From contig NC_134416.1 in the NCBI RefSeq assembly GCF_030867145.1, positions 23,755,014 through 23,819,013 on the forward strand: a stretch of DNA of 64,000 nt. Direction: 5' to 3'. The translations under genes were made by a program, and so were the position numbers. This document shows, in pieces, positions 1 to 11,444 of this stretch; position 1 is the first letter of the stretch, and each line of letters opens with the position of its first letter. The notes beneath the pieces are model-generated. The model ran no database searches and had not been told where the DNA came from. It saw only the letters and a program-made list of their open reading frames with translations. Source of the stretch: Opisthocomus hoazin (Eukaryota > Chordata > Aves > Opisthocomiformes > Opisthocomidae).

Positions 1-288
1 AGTGGAAGAGAAGAGGATGATGATGTTGAAATGTTAATTCCAGTCTCTGATGTAGCATCAGACTTTGACATGAATGACTGTTCAAGACCTCTACTTGATC
101 TCAGCTCAGATCAAGGACCAGGGCTTAGACAGCCTTACAGTGCAACACATCACGGTGTAAGGTCATGCAGTCGAGATGGCCCCTGTGAGAGCTGTGGCAT
201 CGTACACACTGCCCAGATACCCGACACTTGCTTAGAAGCAACAGTGAAAAATGAAACTAGTGACGATGAGGCATTATTACTCTGCTAG
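1..288 (+). CDS. LRP12: LRP12 last coding exon, C-terminal end (partial)
   Basis: The frame is open from base 1, so the exon begins upstream of the window. It encodes 95 residues and stops at TAG 286-288. The translation contains MLIPVSDVASDFD, RPLLDLSSDQGPG, CGIVHTAQIPDTCLE and the terminus NETSDDEALLLC, which I recognise as the cytoplasmic tail of low-density lipoprotein receptor-related protein 12 (a single-pass membrane protein with CUB and LDL-receptor class A repeats; those domains lie outside this window). The tail is acidic and serine-rich and has no membrane segment here. The position upstream of DPYS, in the same orientation, matches the vertebrate gene order. Identity is secure; only the 3' end of the gene is visible. 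Confidence 0.95.
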   Translation, partial: SGREEDDDVEMLIPVSDVASDFDMNDCSRPLLDLSSDQGPGLRQPYSATHHGVRSCSRDGPCESCGIVHTAQIPDTCLEATVKNETSDDEALLLC

Positions 289-2650
289 GTACGGATTGTT
301 TAGGAAAGATTGTGTACAAGTTGGAGCAATATCTGTCATTGTTTTGTACTTCACAATTAAAACTAGTTTTTAGTTTTAAAAAATCCAGGACAACATTATG
401 TTAAAGCTGTTTTAGCCTGTGTGGTTGATTAAACATTTCTTATACTGGATGATGTTATGGAACTACTAGAGTGAACATTTTAATGGCTCTGAATACACGA
501 TGTGTGTATCCAGTATAATCTGATTACTCTTTAAACTGAAGTTACCCAGTTAGTTTCAAATTTAGTTTATCCTGGTATTATAGTTCAAACCAGAAACATG
601 GCTGCTCAAGACTTACTTGGCTGCCTGTTTAACCCCATATTAACAGGTGAATTTGTACAGAATTATTTTCCTTTAGGAATTGACTCAGTTGTATTATTGC
701 CAACATACTTGTAACTTAATATACTAAATGCTGGTAAGGATTGTTAATGTAAAATATGTACTTTTCTTTGAGTTTATACAACATTTTGTCTAAATATTCT
801 TGAATTTCATCACAATGTGAACTTACTTAAAGGGAGGAGAAACTTTCTCCAGGAGCATTCTCTTTCTTTCAAAAGTACACAATGCAATGACTTGTGAAAT
901 TTAGATATAATAGACAAACTGATGGCAAAAGCTTTTATAGCACTGACTTTCTTAAACTGCAATCTAATGTAGTACAGCCAAATAGTATGTAAAATCCCCA
1001 GTCATCAGTCTTTTCGATTTGAAGTAAAAAAGGGTCGAAGATATTACAGTATGTGTTAGTTCTTTAAATATCGACTATGTACAAATACACTACAGAGTAA
1101 GTTCCAACTGGTAGTAGATCTTTCCCTAATACTGTAGGGTATAAAGCTTGTTTGGACTCAAGGGATTTGCACTAAAATCATATTAAGGTCTCTAATGAGC
1201 TTAGTGCACAAGCACTATCACTTTAAGTACTATTATTGTCTAATATTGCAATGGCTATATATTTCCATGGCTCTTTTCTTGGGGTGTTGCATTTTTGTTG
1301 CAATTGAATTTGCTTTACTAATTCCCTATTTATTCGTTGTATTTAAAAACTGGTTTACTTGGTTGCAGACTGGTTGTTTAAAAAAAAAAATCCCTTTCAG
1401 TGTATTTTTTTTATGATATTACATGTTGGATCAAAAAACATCAGTGGGGGGGGGAAAAGCTCATAACTTCCAATTTTCGATTAGAAGGCTAATATGTGGC
1501 TACTAGCGTGACAATAAGAATCTACACCTTTTAAAAACAAAAATGTCAACTACTGTTTTATTTATTCTTTGCCAGTCTGTTTTTAGTAGGCTTAAAGATC
1601 CAGTATGAAATGTATTTGTGTGTGATTGTATGCTATTTATTAAATTTTAAATACTTTGTTGAATGTCATTTTAAAGCATGTTTAAAGTCTTGTGCATTTC
1701 TGTCGTGTTATGCTGTCGGGCAGAACTGACTAAAATGTTTTAATATGTATCAAAATTAAATTGAATTTTTGTTATGTTTCTGAGGTACTTTTAAAGAGAA
1801 ATCCAAGATCTGTCTGGCTTTTTATTTTATTTTTTAAAAATCCTCATCTCTGAAGTACAAATCACATGCAGAAGAAACAAATAATTGAATGGATTCCAAA
1901 GTGTATATATCTTCTCCCTCTTCTCTTCTTTCACAGACACTGGGATGAGAAAAATAAACAATTTCACCATCTGGTTCATTTTATTCATGACACCTAGCAG
2001 GTAAATTCTGAGTTCAGGACATGGTTATGTAGATTTGTGCTTTTGAGGACCTTATGTGCAATACAGTTGTAAAAGATTTTATAATGACTCATGCGGTTTC
2101 AAGTTTCAGAACAGATCACATCACACTGGTACCAGAGCAGGTACAGACTGGCCCATAATTACACATACCCGAGTAAAAGTCATCAATGGCCATTTTTATT
2201 CACATTGAATAATATCTAAATCTCTGGGTAATCTTTAGGCTGATTTCAGTGGCATTGCTTATACAGCAGGCAACTTTGCAATATGAACATGGTAGCACAC
2301 CCTGAAATATATGTGAACAGTATGTCCTGGTATAAAATACTGGGGTTTTAAACCTTCCTAGCTAATTGTCATTAGAAAGTGGTTATGGAAATGTTTGTTC
2401 CTGAGGTAGATACATTTTAAAGAGTCTTCACAGATACCTTCGGTGTTATACACACACATAAAGTGATCTAAATTTGTTCCATTAGATGCCTAAAATAGCA
2501 TGTACCTATGGACTCCATATTGCAGATGTAAAAAGAACACAGTATTTGTTTTAAAGGAGAAATGCTGCACATTTAACTGAGAAGTTGGATTTGACTGAGA
2601 ATTTGGAAAATTGTAAATAAAATTCATATTTGTATGAGGCTAATTTGTTG
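289..2650 (+). other. LRP12: LRP12 3'UTR (extent approximate)
   Basis: AT-rich sequence after the LRP12 stop with no recognisable coding content. Canonical AATAAA signals occur at 1953-1958, 2616-2621 and 2921-2926. The latter two are followed by GT-rich stretches suitable as downstream elements. I place the main end near 2640 by inference; use of the 1953 or 2921 signal cannot be excluded. Confidence 0.5.
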
Positions 2651-2950
2651 CAGTGATTTTTTTTCTTAGTGAATTTAAAGGGATTGATCAAATTTTCTTT
2701 TGATTATACCAAGTGGGTTTCCATTTGGTTGGTTGGGTTTTTGGTTTTGTTTTTGGTTTTTCTTACTGAAACTTCCATTGAGTCATGTTATTTCATTTCT
2801 TCTTATTTTGCAACTGATGAAGTTAATATTTTATTTAAGTGATTGTTGGTTTAGCTGTGCTACAATGCTAGGGCATTTTGAAGAAAAGTCAGAATGATTC
2901 ACTGTGGAATTATTTTCTGTAATAAATCACTTTCATCTGAAAGCTTTGAA

Positions 2951-5900
2951 GAATGTAGGTTATTGTGAGGTAATTTTTCTCCTCATGTAAAGCTTTCTTA
3001 CCATGGAAGGAGTTTGTCATTGCTCCTGTTCACATGTCATGCTTTTGTCATTTGGTTTGCATTGAAACATTAAGGGCGCTGACTGAGCCTCCGATGCCAC
3101 AAGGGCTTGTTTTGTTTCCAAAGTCCATTTTCAGTACAAGTTCACAAGTAGTGCTGATGGCTCTTCTTTCAAAACAGCTTCCCAGAAGGGATGCTGGAAT
3201 TAGTTACAGTATCTTGTGTTCCACTTCCTGTCCAAATGTCAGAGCAAGAACTTGTAAGGGAAGCTTGGATTCAGTCTAGGAAAATCACAGTTCAGGTCTG
3301 GGACACAAATACTTTTTCAGTGAGTCCACATTAAATACTCGCTACAGATCAAATTTGATCATGGGTTTTCCTGTCAATATGAGGTTTAATTCCTTTCTGA
3401 AAAGTGAATGTTTATTGGCCTGCTCCATTCTCCAGCAGCTATTTGACTGCTGCGGTTGTCCAGAGGAAGTACTGCACATTTTCCATGGATCTTTAACAGC
3501 TTTAATCTTCCTGTAGTTGTGAGGAATTACTTTTTTTTTTTTTTTTTTGGCTGTGTCTCTTTTCTTCCTCACCTGTGAGTTTCTGAAAATAAGCAGTTGG
3601 TAACTGAACTCCTCCAGGATATTGTCTACAGTTCTATTGCCCAAAATAGGGTAGGTTCTGAAAGGACAAGGCAGAAGTTTGTCCTGTCCTTTGCCAAGTC
3701 ACTGAAGGTATGGAGAGGTAAGCAGATCCATAGTTAAAGCTGCCTTCCTTCTATCCTCTTTTGGGATCTGACTACTGCAGTTAGCTTTCCCTCATCAAAG
3801 TAAATGAGTTCATGCATATTTGTCTTGATATCGAGAAGTTTTATAGCAGAGCGTTCCTATCGTGTCAATATATTTGCCCAGTTGAGGCTTCCATTCACGT
3901 CCAGTATGACACACTGCTTTATCTGGTGAATAGTGACTTGGAGGAATAATGTAGTATTCACTAAACTGAAGTATTATCTAACAGTTTGAGGAGACAAGAC
4001 TACTTCTAGAACTGATGGGGGAAATGAGAAAGGAAGCTCTATAAGCAAGCTAGGGTAGCGATTCCTAATTGCACTTCGAGAAAAGAACATTGGGGAAAAG
4101 CCAGCATCAACAAAATGTAGCTTATGTTTGTGAATATCCTGACACAAATTAGTGTTTGTAATATTCCTCCCCCTCAACCCTGAAATCTAGCAGGAGAGCT
4201 TAGATTTCAGCATTAGTTCCTCCTTGTGACCAAGTTGTGTTGTATTATCAAAGTACCGAAGAAAAGATACAAACTGAAAGAATTACTTCCCTTGCATTCA
4301 GTTTGAAAGATCATTCCACATTACAATCACCTTGTATGCTGCTTGTGCAGGAAAGAAACGGGTGGAACACAGGAGGTAAAAAAATGAAGATTAAAAGATG
4401 AGTCACTGTATTTTGATTTTGAATGATCGGAGAGTTGTAATAAAATGGACTAAAATTTCTAAAGGAATGTAACTACAATCTATTACATTGTGCAAAGGAT
4501 GTGGTTTTTTTTGAGATAAGCAATTCTAGGAGACACCCTCAAAAAATAAGTCAGAATGGGCAGGGCATGTCAAATCAGGAATGTGTACGAGAAGGAAAGG
4601 AGGAGTTGTGGTTCAGGTTTCACTTTCTGACATATAATAATGGTTTGTTACTCAAAATGTAAAGGACAAAGAAATAAGGCTGTTTTAAGAAACAAGGAAA
4701 AGGTCCCTGAAATAAGGGTACATTGTAGGTATTACCGAACAGGGGCAGGTATCTGAATCAAGACCAGAAATCTCAGGTTTTGTCACAGCATTGTTGACTT
4801 GTGGTGTTACAGAGGTAAAGCGGAACAATTAGCATCCGAACTGCATTCGGACCTTTGCAACCAAATACTCATGTTTCTGAAGGTATGCCAACAGAAACAT
4901 AGAAATAATTTTTAGAACAATTGGTAAAATTTATTGGTTTAAACCTGTCATCTTCCTATGGTCAGTTAAGAAGGACCTTTGACAGCCACAGTTGGAGGAA
5001 GTGGTTCTGGAGCATCAGATGAGAAACAAAGGCAGGAGCAATGTGCAGGATAATGAGGAAGGTCATAAACAGAGATCTAACGGCAAGGAATGGAGGTGTT
5101 CAGTTTTGCTTCCTCTTGCCTGGTATCTTGAGCAGCATTTATGATTCTGACTTTACACTCCTTCAAAAGAGAGATGTTGAGCTTCAGAATCTGCTGAAAC
5201 AGTAATATTTTGCAGTGTTGTTTTCCAGATAGCGCATTAGTAAAAATAATAGTTTCCAAAGGAAGCTAATCTCTGCACTTTTTTGGTTGCATTCCTTGGA
5301 GTTTGGAAAAATCCCACCCATGAACTGTCTTTCTTTGGCTGAGATTATCCACCAGGAAGCAACTGACACATCTGATGAGTCCATCTGATGAGTCTCTTTC
5401 CCAGAACATCCTGAGATGTAGAACCAATGCCTGAGCTTTATGGTCTCATGGAATTTAGAAGATGGCTATTTTATTGGGCCCTTAGTAAGCCACTATGGGA
5501 AGTGAAAAGAGCATAGCGTTACGGTTCCTTAGATGCTGCTCTGCTGGGTTCCTGGTCTTTCTTTTGTCTTCCTTGGTTGTGCTGTCTGTGATCCATCGTT
5601 TGTGTTGAGCAATTTAAAGGAGCAAGAAGCACTTAGTCTTACAAAAATGAGACAGAACAATCACTACCTGTTGTTCCTTTAAAAAAGTAGGATGGTCTTC
5701 AGCAGGTGCAACAGTTCTGGCTGCCTGCCTTCCTGTCACAGATGTGGGGCCCAGGGCTGGATGCTAATGGGCTGCAGCATCACTTCCAATATAGTTGGGG
5801 AAAGATTGCCACTAGGAGCTTGGATGTGGCCCAGTACGTACACCAAGGAGAGCATATTTATAATTGTACGGATGACATGAAACTACAGGAATCAATTCCT

Positions 5901-7362
5901 TTCATAAGCTTTTTTTAGTCTTTTATTACCTAGAAAATGAACAGGATGTATTTGCTAGTTTAGGAGAGCATTTACAACTGAAGAAGCCTTTAGAGATTAA
6001 ATTTTAAAACATCACGACTTGTTTGTGTCTGCAAATTTTTCTCATGAAAGTAGTCCGCTCCAGACTGTTCAGAAAACTAGTTACAAAGTTTTTGATGAGG
6101 GGCACCTGACTGTTCTCACAATTATGAAGACTTTCCAGGTAGAATTACACGTAGAACATCTGATTTTATTGAATGACTATTAAATTCCCACTGCAGAAAA
6201 GAGGAGTGTGAAAGTAAATCCCACTGCAGAAAAGAGGAGTGTGAAAGTAAATCCCAGATGAGCAGTGTTATGGTTTCTTCATAGGAATTGCAGAGAAATT
6301 TAAAGTCCTGAGTATTTAAAGTCCTTCTGCATTTCTGAGTATGGGAAAAGATAACGATTCATTCCCTTCTACAAATCCAGAGTTCACCTCAAAATGCTAC
6401 ATTTTTACACCAATTCTCCAAAACCAAGTGCTTTAGCCAGCATTACTAATTACCACTGGTGCCATTTTCTTGGGCTGAAAACTGGTTCATGATCCAGTCT
6501 TTCTTCCTTGGAGAAAAGTTGTCAAAAATGGAAAATATGCTTAATAACACATCTTCATTAGCTTTCTCCCTACTGCTCATCGTCAGTCTCTAGTTTTCAT
6601 CACATAACATTCTTATTGTTTTTCCAAAAGCCTATTTGTCTGCATCTCCTGCATTTTGAGATATATCTCTGCTTCACCAACTTTTATTTGAAGCTTAATG
6701 CCAGTAAGAATCTTCGGGTTAAGAAAAAGCCAGAGACTGAGTGATGATAGAAGGGCTTCTCAGAAATAGGAAAGATGATAGGAAGGATGTGAAAATGGAA
6801 GCAAGGGAGGGATAAGAATAAGATGAGATAATTACAGCAGAAAATAGACATTAATAACATTTTACACTAAGAGGTAGCAGTTAAAGGTTCCAGGGGCAGG
6901 TGGGTGAATGGGTAAGTGTGTGCGTCTCAGAAGACTGTAAACTGATTGTGTCTTCATTATAATGACTTTCAGAAGATGACCTCAAGGTCTTCTGAATGTT
7001 CCAAACTTCAGTTGTTCATTTTTTGCAAATCTATTCTTTGATTTGCCAAATTATTTTCTTTTGGTAAATATTAGATGTGGACTGGGTTTTCTTCAGGGTT
7101 CTTTGTCTTAAAAATAAACCAGTTAATCATTAGGTTACCGAGAAATCTCTTTGATCATACTTCTGTGATAGCTACGCTAAACAAGACATTCCAATGTTTA
7201 GATTTGCAAGATTATTTGCTTCGCTGCAGACCACAAAAGCATTAGCATAAGAGTCAAGTTCAGGGTTGCAACTGATGATTTCCTGCAATGTCTCTCATTT
7301 AACTATTATGTAATATTTTAGGATGAGTAAACATTTCTTAACAGGAAAATTCTCTGCACAGT
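2951..7362. other. Intergenic DNA between LRP12 and the first solo LTR
   Basis: No convincing exon, RNA gene or recognisable mobile element was found here. It contains a poly(T) run of about 18 at 3531-3548 and one local tandem duplication (6187-6256). Short open frames (all under about 100 codons) show no family resemblance that I recognise. Confidence 0.5.
6187..6256. repeat. Two-copy 33-bp tandem duplication
   Basis: The 33-bp unit starting CCCACTGCAGAAAAGAGG at 6187-6219 is repeated without mismatch at 6220-6252, followed by CCCA of a third start. Perfect identity suggests a recent duplication. Confidence 0.9.
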
Positions 7363-7957
7363 TGTGTTTTAAGCCCAGCTGATAGCTAAGCATCACACGG
7401 CCAATTGCTCACGCTCCCCCAGCATGGCAGAGGAGAAAATTGGAAGGGTGTAAAAGTGCGAAAACTCTTGGGTTTGAGATAAAGACAGTTTAATAGGTAA
7501 AGCAAAAGCTGCACGTCCAAGCAAAGCAAGACAAGGAATTCATTCACAACTAACCATCGGCAGGCAGGTGTTCAGAGCCATCCCCAGGAAAGCAGGGCTC
7601 CATCACACATAACGTTTACTTGGGAAGACAAATGCTATCACTCTAAACATCCCCCCTTTCTCCTTCTTCTCCCAGCTTTTGTTGCTGAGCACAGCATTGC
7701 AGGGCATGGAATATCCCTCCAGTCAGCTGGGGTCAGCTGTCCCAGCTGTGTCCCCTCCCAGCTTCTCGTGCCCCACAAGCTTACTTGCCGGTGGGGTGGG
7801 GTGAGGAGCAGAAAAGACTCTGACATTGCGCAAGCACTGTTAAGGCAGTACCTAAACCATCCCTGTATTATCAACACTTCTCAGCACAAATCCGAAACCT
7901 AGTCCCATACATGCTACTGTGATGAAAATTAACTCTATCCCAGCCAGAACCAGTACA
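7363..7957 (-). mobile_element. Solo LTR of an avian endogenous retrovirus (595 bp)
   Basis: The element has TG...CA ends (starts TGTGTTTTAAGCCC, ends CCAGAACCAGTACA) and is flanked by a perfect 5-bp target-site duplication ACAGT at 7358-7362 and 7958-7962. No internal retroviral genes adjoin it, so it is a solo LTR left by recombination. Blocks such as GAGATAAAGACAGTTTAATAG (7477-7497) and the GCTGACCCCAGCTG-type U3 block on the minus strand are typical of a common bird LTR group. The U3-like block implies minus orientation. A 5-bp duplication would fit an ERVL-type integrase, but the family assignment is inference. Confidence 0.88.
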
Positions 7958-8381
7958 ACAGTGCAGAATCAGCCACTGATTACAGAGCAAAGATTTGTTT
8001 TAAACTCTACAAAGAGAGGGATAAAGAGTAAAACGTTTTGTGGTTGAGTGAAGGTTACAAAGCCAGTTAGGAGCCAAAGGGCTTGTTGCAGCAGCAACTT
8101 GTATTCAGTGATCACTAAGAATATGCGGCCACTTGTTTTCTCCAAGTATTATAAGGATTATTTCTGTCCCACAGGTGGTATTTCAGGCCACTCTTTCCAA
8201 GGACAGCTGAGCTGTGAAATATCAAGTATTTACGAAATGTACGCAAAAGCAGCTGATCTGATTTTATCTTGTTTGTCCAAATGGACCAAATAAATGAACT
8301 GCTTAGACAGAAAGTCGTTATCTACTAATAAGCTATTTAATGTGTTCAAGACCACCTGTGGGATAGATTCAGTTTTCCTAG
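7958..8381. other. Spacer between two solo LTRs
   Basis: About 420 bp of AT-rich intergenic DNA between the two LTR insertions. Nothing recognisable was seen apart from the target-site duplications at its edges. Confidence 0.5.
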
Positions 8382-8795
8382 TGTCCTGGGTTTGGCCAGG
8401 ACAGGGTTAATTTTCACCGGACTCCAGACAGGGGCACAGCTGGGGGGGTGGGGGCTGACCCCACCTGGCCAAACAGAGCCCGGTATTCCATACCATGTGC
8501 CGTCATACTGGGTTCCGGGGGGGGCAGCGTGGCGGGGACTCACTCGTGGCTTGGGGGGGCGCGGCGCCGGTGCTGCTCGGGAGAGCGGCTGTCTGGGTCG
8601 TGCGGTTCGTTGTTGTGTTTTCACCTTATTTGTACCGTTGTTGTTCCTGTTTCCCTCCGTTTGCTGTTCTGTTAAACTGCCCTTATCCCGACCCACCGGT
8701 TTCTGCCTGTTTCTTTTCATTCTCCTCCGCACACCGGCGGGGGGAGGGGCGGCCGCGTGGCGCTTTTGTTGCCGGCGGCAGCCGAAACCAGAACA
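8382..8795 (+). mobile_element. Solo LTR, second family (414 bp), copy 1
   Basis: The ends are TGTCCTGGGTTTGGCC and CCAGAACA, with a perfect 5-bp duplication CCTAG at 8377-8381 and 8796-8800. The U3 block GGTATTCCATACCATGTG followed by a CRE-like GCCGTCAT gives plus orientation. A second copy of the same family, in opposite orientation, lies at 52428-52832. Long open frames seen across this element (for example 8392-8814 and 8346-8804) are products of its GC-rich sequence and are not genes. Confidence 0.9.
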
Positions 8796-10518
8796 CCTAG
8801 GCACAGCATTATAAGGCCTGACACTGAATTATCTTGCAGGTTTGTGGGACCTGCAGCTCTGAGTTGGGCATGAAGTTACGGGTAGGAAAGTTTGGACACT
8901 TAAGGGTAAGATCCACAAAGTCTAAACTAGCCAGGAGGAAATCAGAGGAGGAGAAAGAGAGCTCAAACACGATGCTGTTCAGAAACAGAGGTAAATAGGA
9001 TTTTGAGCCATGCTACTCTTCACCATTTAGGTATCAAAGTCACGTCAGCTCTTTCCTGCACAACATACAAAAAAGGGAATTGAATACCCACCATAGTCTG
9101 CTGTGGTGTGGTGAGCCTGCCTCCAGACTTTTCTATGCTCGGTTTGGGGGAAGGATTTCAGTAGGAACAGTCTATCACTAGCCCAAGCACATACTGGGAG
9201 ATGATTATCTTGGTCTGCCATGTAGAAACTAATTTTGTAGAAATGAACAAATATTCATTGGTCAGGGAGAAGCAGTAAGAAAGTGACTATTTTTGATTGG
9301 CAGTTTGGGCACCGAGCTGGGAGATTCAGCATGAAGCCTCTTTGGCAATAAATACTTAATAATTTTTTGATGCTGTTCCACTTGAAGTCATTAAATATCC
9401 TTTGGGGCAGGCATAGCAACTTTACTGCTGCACTCCTTGTGACTGCACACGAGCAAATGAACCCCTGTCTTTGCCACCCCCTCTCCTCACTTAACAAGGG
9501 TCACTTCACTCACACAAAGTATGAAACTGCTGTACCTGAGATCCCCCCATCTCAGATCCCCGCTGTCCAGGTATTCAGGTGCCCAGCTGCAGGGTGGGAG
9601 AAACAGGTTCACTGCCTCAGCAGCAGCAGAGGTTCAAAGTATAGCCCTGTTACCCCATTTCAGTGCCCATCTGGACCCCTCCCATCCTCACTCTCTAATA
9701 TTGAAAATTCCTGTCTTAGAGGACTATAGTTTGGCTTCCCTTATGCGTCTTCCTTCCCCTGCTCTACATCTGAATAATCATATTGATGAAACGCAGCTGT
9801 TCCTGGCTCATCAACACCATTGTAATTAATGAGACAGAATTCCTAACTGAATACCCGTCACGGTACCTTGACCTTTGTCTTTTCACCAGCTTTAAAGGCA
9901 GCAGACACGGTAGGTGCAGCTTACCCTTTCCTGCCCATCCAGCACCATACAGGTGCCCAGGGAGCTCTGGGGCATTCCACTTTGTTGTTCTCATTCTCTG
10001 CTCTCCTTTTCCAAACGAGCTTTGACTTTTTCTGTCGCTGTGTGATGTGGTGATTCCCGGTGGGTCTCCGTCCCACAGCACAAAGGTGAGGCATAAGGCG
10101 AGGCAATTTGGGATGAGCAGATGCAAAAGCAAACGTTTGGTACTGCTCTCCTACCCACTGCGACAGAAGGAACAAAGGTGACAAGCCAATGGGCAGGCGA
10201 GCATTTGCCAAATCTGGTGTCATTCGTCAAAGTGTCTTTTTTGGCAGCATGCGCGCACCTTCTCACGGCCCTCAGAGACAACGCGCTGCCTTCTGAAGCT
10301 AACACCACTGAACTGGAATGGATGAAGACACGGTGCTCAGCAGATTCAGGGACGCGCTCGAGCAGCGTCACTGCTGAGTACGCAAACCTCCGGCTACCGG
10401 AGGAGAGAAGTGGGAAAAGCCCACGCGGCAGGTCTTCTCCTCTTATTCTGCCACTGAAAGCTCCAGCTCCTTTCCGAGCCGTCTCAATGTCGCCTTCCTC
10501 TTTTTCGGGGTCTGTATT
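8796..10518. other. Intergenic DNA, becoming CpG-rich toward 10.5 kb
   Basis: No recognised gene. From about 10240 the CpG content rises (GCGCGC, ACGCGC, CTCGAGC) and includes a perfect 7-bp inverted repeat at 10387-10403. This may be the upstream shoulder of the DPYS promoter island, now separated from it by a CR1 insertion. Confidence 0.45.
10387..10403. repeat. Short perfect inverted repeat
   Basis: CCTCCGG, a 3-base loop CTA, then CCGGAGG. It lies in the CpG-rich block upstream of the DPYS promoter. Function unknown; it may be chance in GC-rich DNA. Confidence 0.6.
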
Positions 10519-10925
10519 CACAGAATCACAGAATGTTCAGGGTTGGAAGGGACCTCTGTGGGTCATCTAGTCCAACCCCCCTGCCGAAGCAGGGTCACCT
10601 ACAGCAGGCTGCACAAGACCTTGTCCAGGCAGGTCTTGAATGTCTCCAGAGAAGGAGACTCCACAACCTCCCTGGGCAGACTGTTCCAGGGCTCTGTCAC
10701 CCTCAGAGGGAAGAAGTTCTTTCCCATGTTCAGACGGAACTTCCTCTGCTTCAGTTTGTGCCCATTGCCCCTTGTCCTGTCGCTGGGCACCACTGAAAAG
10801 AGTCTGGCCCCATCCTCCTGACACCCACCCTTAAGATATTTATAGGCATTTATAAGGTCCCCTCTCAGCCTTCTCTTCTTCAGGCTGAACAAGCCCAGCT
10901 CCCTCAGCCTTTCCTCATAGGAAAG
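10519..10925 (-). mobile_element. CR1 LINE 3' fragment, minus orientation
   Basis: The left edge CACAGAATCACAGAAT is the reverse complement of the CR1 terminal octamer repeat, followed by the CR1 3' end (GGTTGGAAGGGACCTCTGTG). The minus-strand translation gives the CR1 ORF2 tail ([50 protein letters not shown]). It is 5'-truncated, as is usual for CR1, and sits directly against the CpG island at about 10.93 kb. Confidence 0.95.
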
Positions 10926-10929
10926 GACA

Positions 10930-11300
10930 CGCACAAGCCGCCTCTCCCCGCCGGGGTCCGCCAGCCCAGTACGCAGCCCACGGCAGAGGCCCCGGCTCTC
11001 CCCTCCCCTGGGCCCGGGTCTCACGGGCGGGGCCCCCTCGGGCGGCGGTTGCGGCCGGGGCGGGCCGGGGCCGGCGGCGGGGAGCGCCGGCCCGGGGAGG
11101 CCGGGCGGGGGCCGCGGGGCGGGGGCGCAGATGGCTCAAGGCAGCAGCTACCGAAAGGTGATTTTCACCTGGTCCTTCAGCGGCCGCCACATGCCCCTGG
11201 CGCTCGAGCCCCCCGCGGACAGCGTGAGGAGAGGCCTCGGCGGCCGCCCCCTGAGGGCTTCGCCCTCGCGCCGGTCTGTTGTCCGAGTAGTGGCACTGGG
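10930..11300 (+). promoter_or_regulatory. DPYS: CpG island, probable DPYS promoter
   Basis: Very GC-rich DNA dense in CpG, with several Sp1-type GC boxes (GGGCGGGGCC near 11026, GGGGCGGGCC near 11057, GGGGCGGGGG near 11115) and no TATA box. It is the only such island near the start of DPYS. The first certain DPYS coding exon, 1.1 kb downstream, is preceded by what looks like a splice acceptor, so transcription probably starts here. That assignment is inference. Confidence 0.65.
11131..11223 (+). CDS. DPYS: Candidate upstream first coding exon of DPYS
   Basis: Inside the CpG island an ATG at 11131 opens 31 codons ([20 protein letters not shown] and 11 more residues) ending at AGC, before a possible donor GTGAGG at 11224. 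The DPYS exon at 12320 is preceded by CTCTTGCCTTCCAG, so splicing from 11223 to 12314 would add GCT CCC and continue in frame into the known DPYS start. I do not recognise the peptide in any family. The donor is only moderate (AGC before GT), and mammalian DPYS lacks such an extension. This could instead be 5'UTR or an unrelated open frame in GC-rich DNA. Confidence 0.3.
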
Positions 11301-11444
11301 GGGGGGTGCATGTCTGTGTGTGTGTCTGTGTTTGAGTCCCGAGGGCTATGTGTCCCCAAATGATCTTCTGGGAAACGGCTCGGGGACAGCTGCTGATGGC
11401 CGGTGTCCTCCACCGCTGCCCTGCGCTCCCGTGGCCCCTCTACA

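Noticed and set aside
5692-5918. Overlapping frames resembling a decayed mobile element
   Set aside because: Only loose resemblance to repeat sequence; I could not name a family or see boundaries.
8346-8814. Open frames of 140 and 152 codons on both strands
   Set aside because: They lie within the solo LTR at 8382-8795, which is GC-rich and stop-poor; the same frames recur in the copy at 52428. No protein family resemblance.
10121-10570. 149-codon plus-strand frame upstream of DPYS
   Set aside because: Runs from CpG-rich DNA into the CR1 fragment at 10519 and has no family resemblance.
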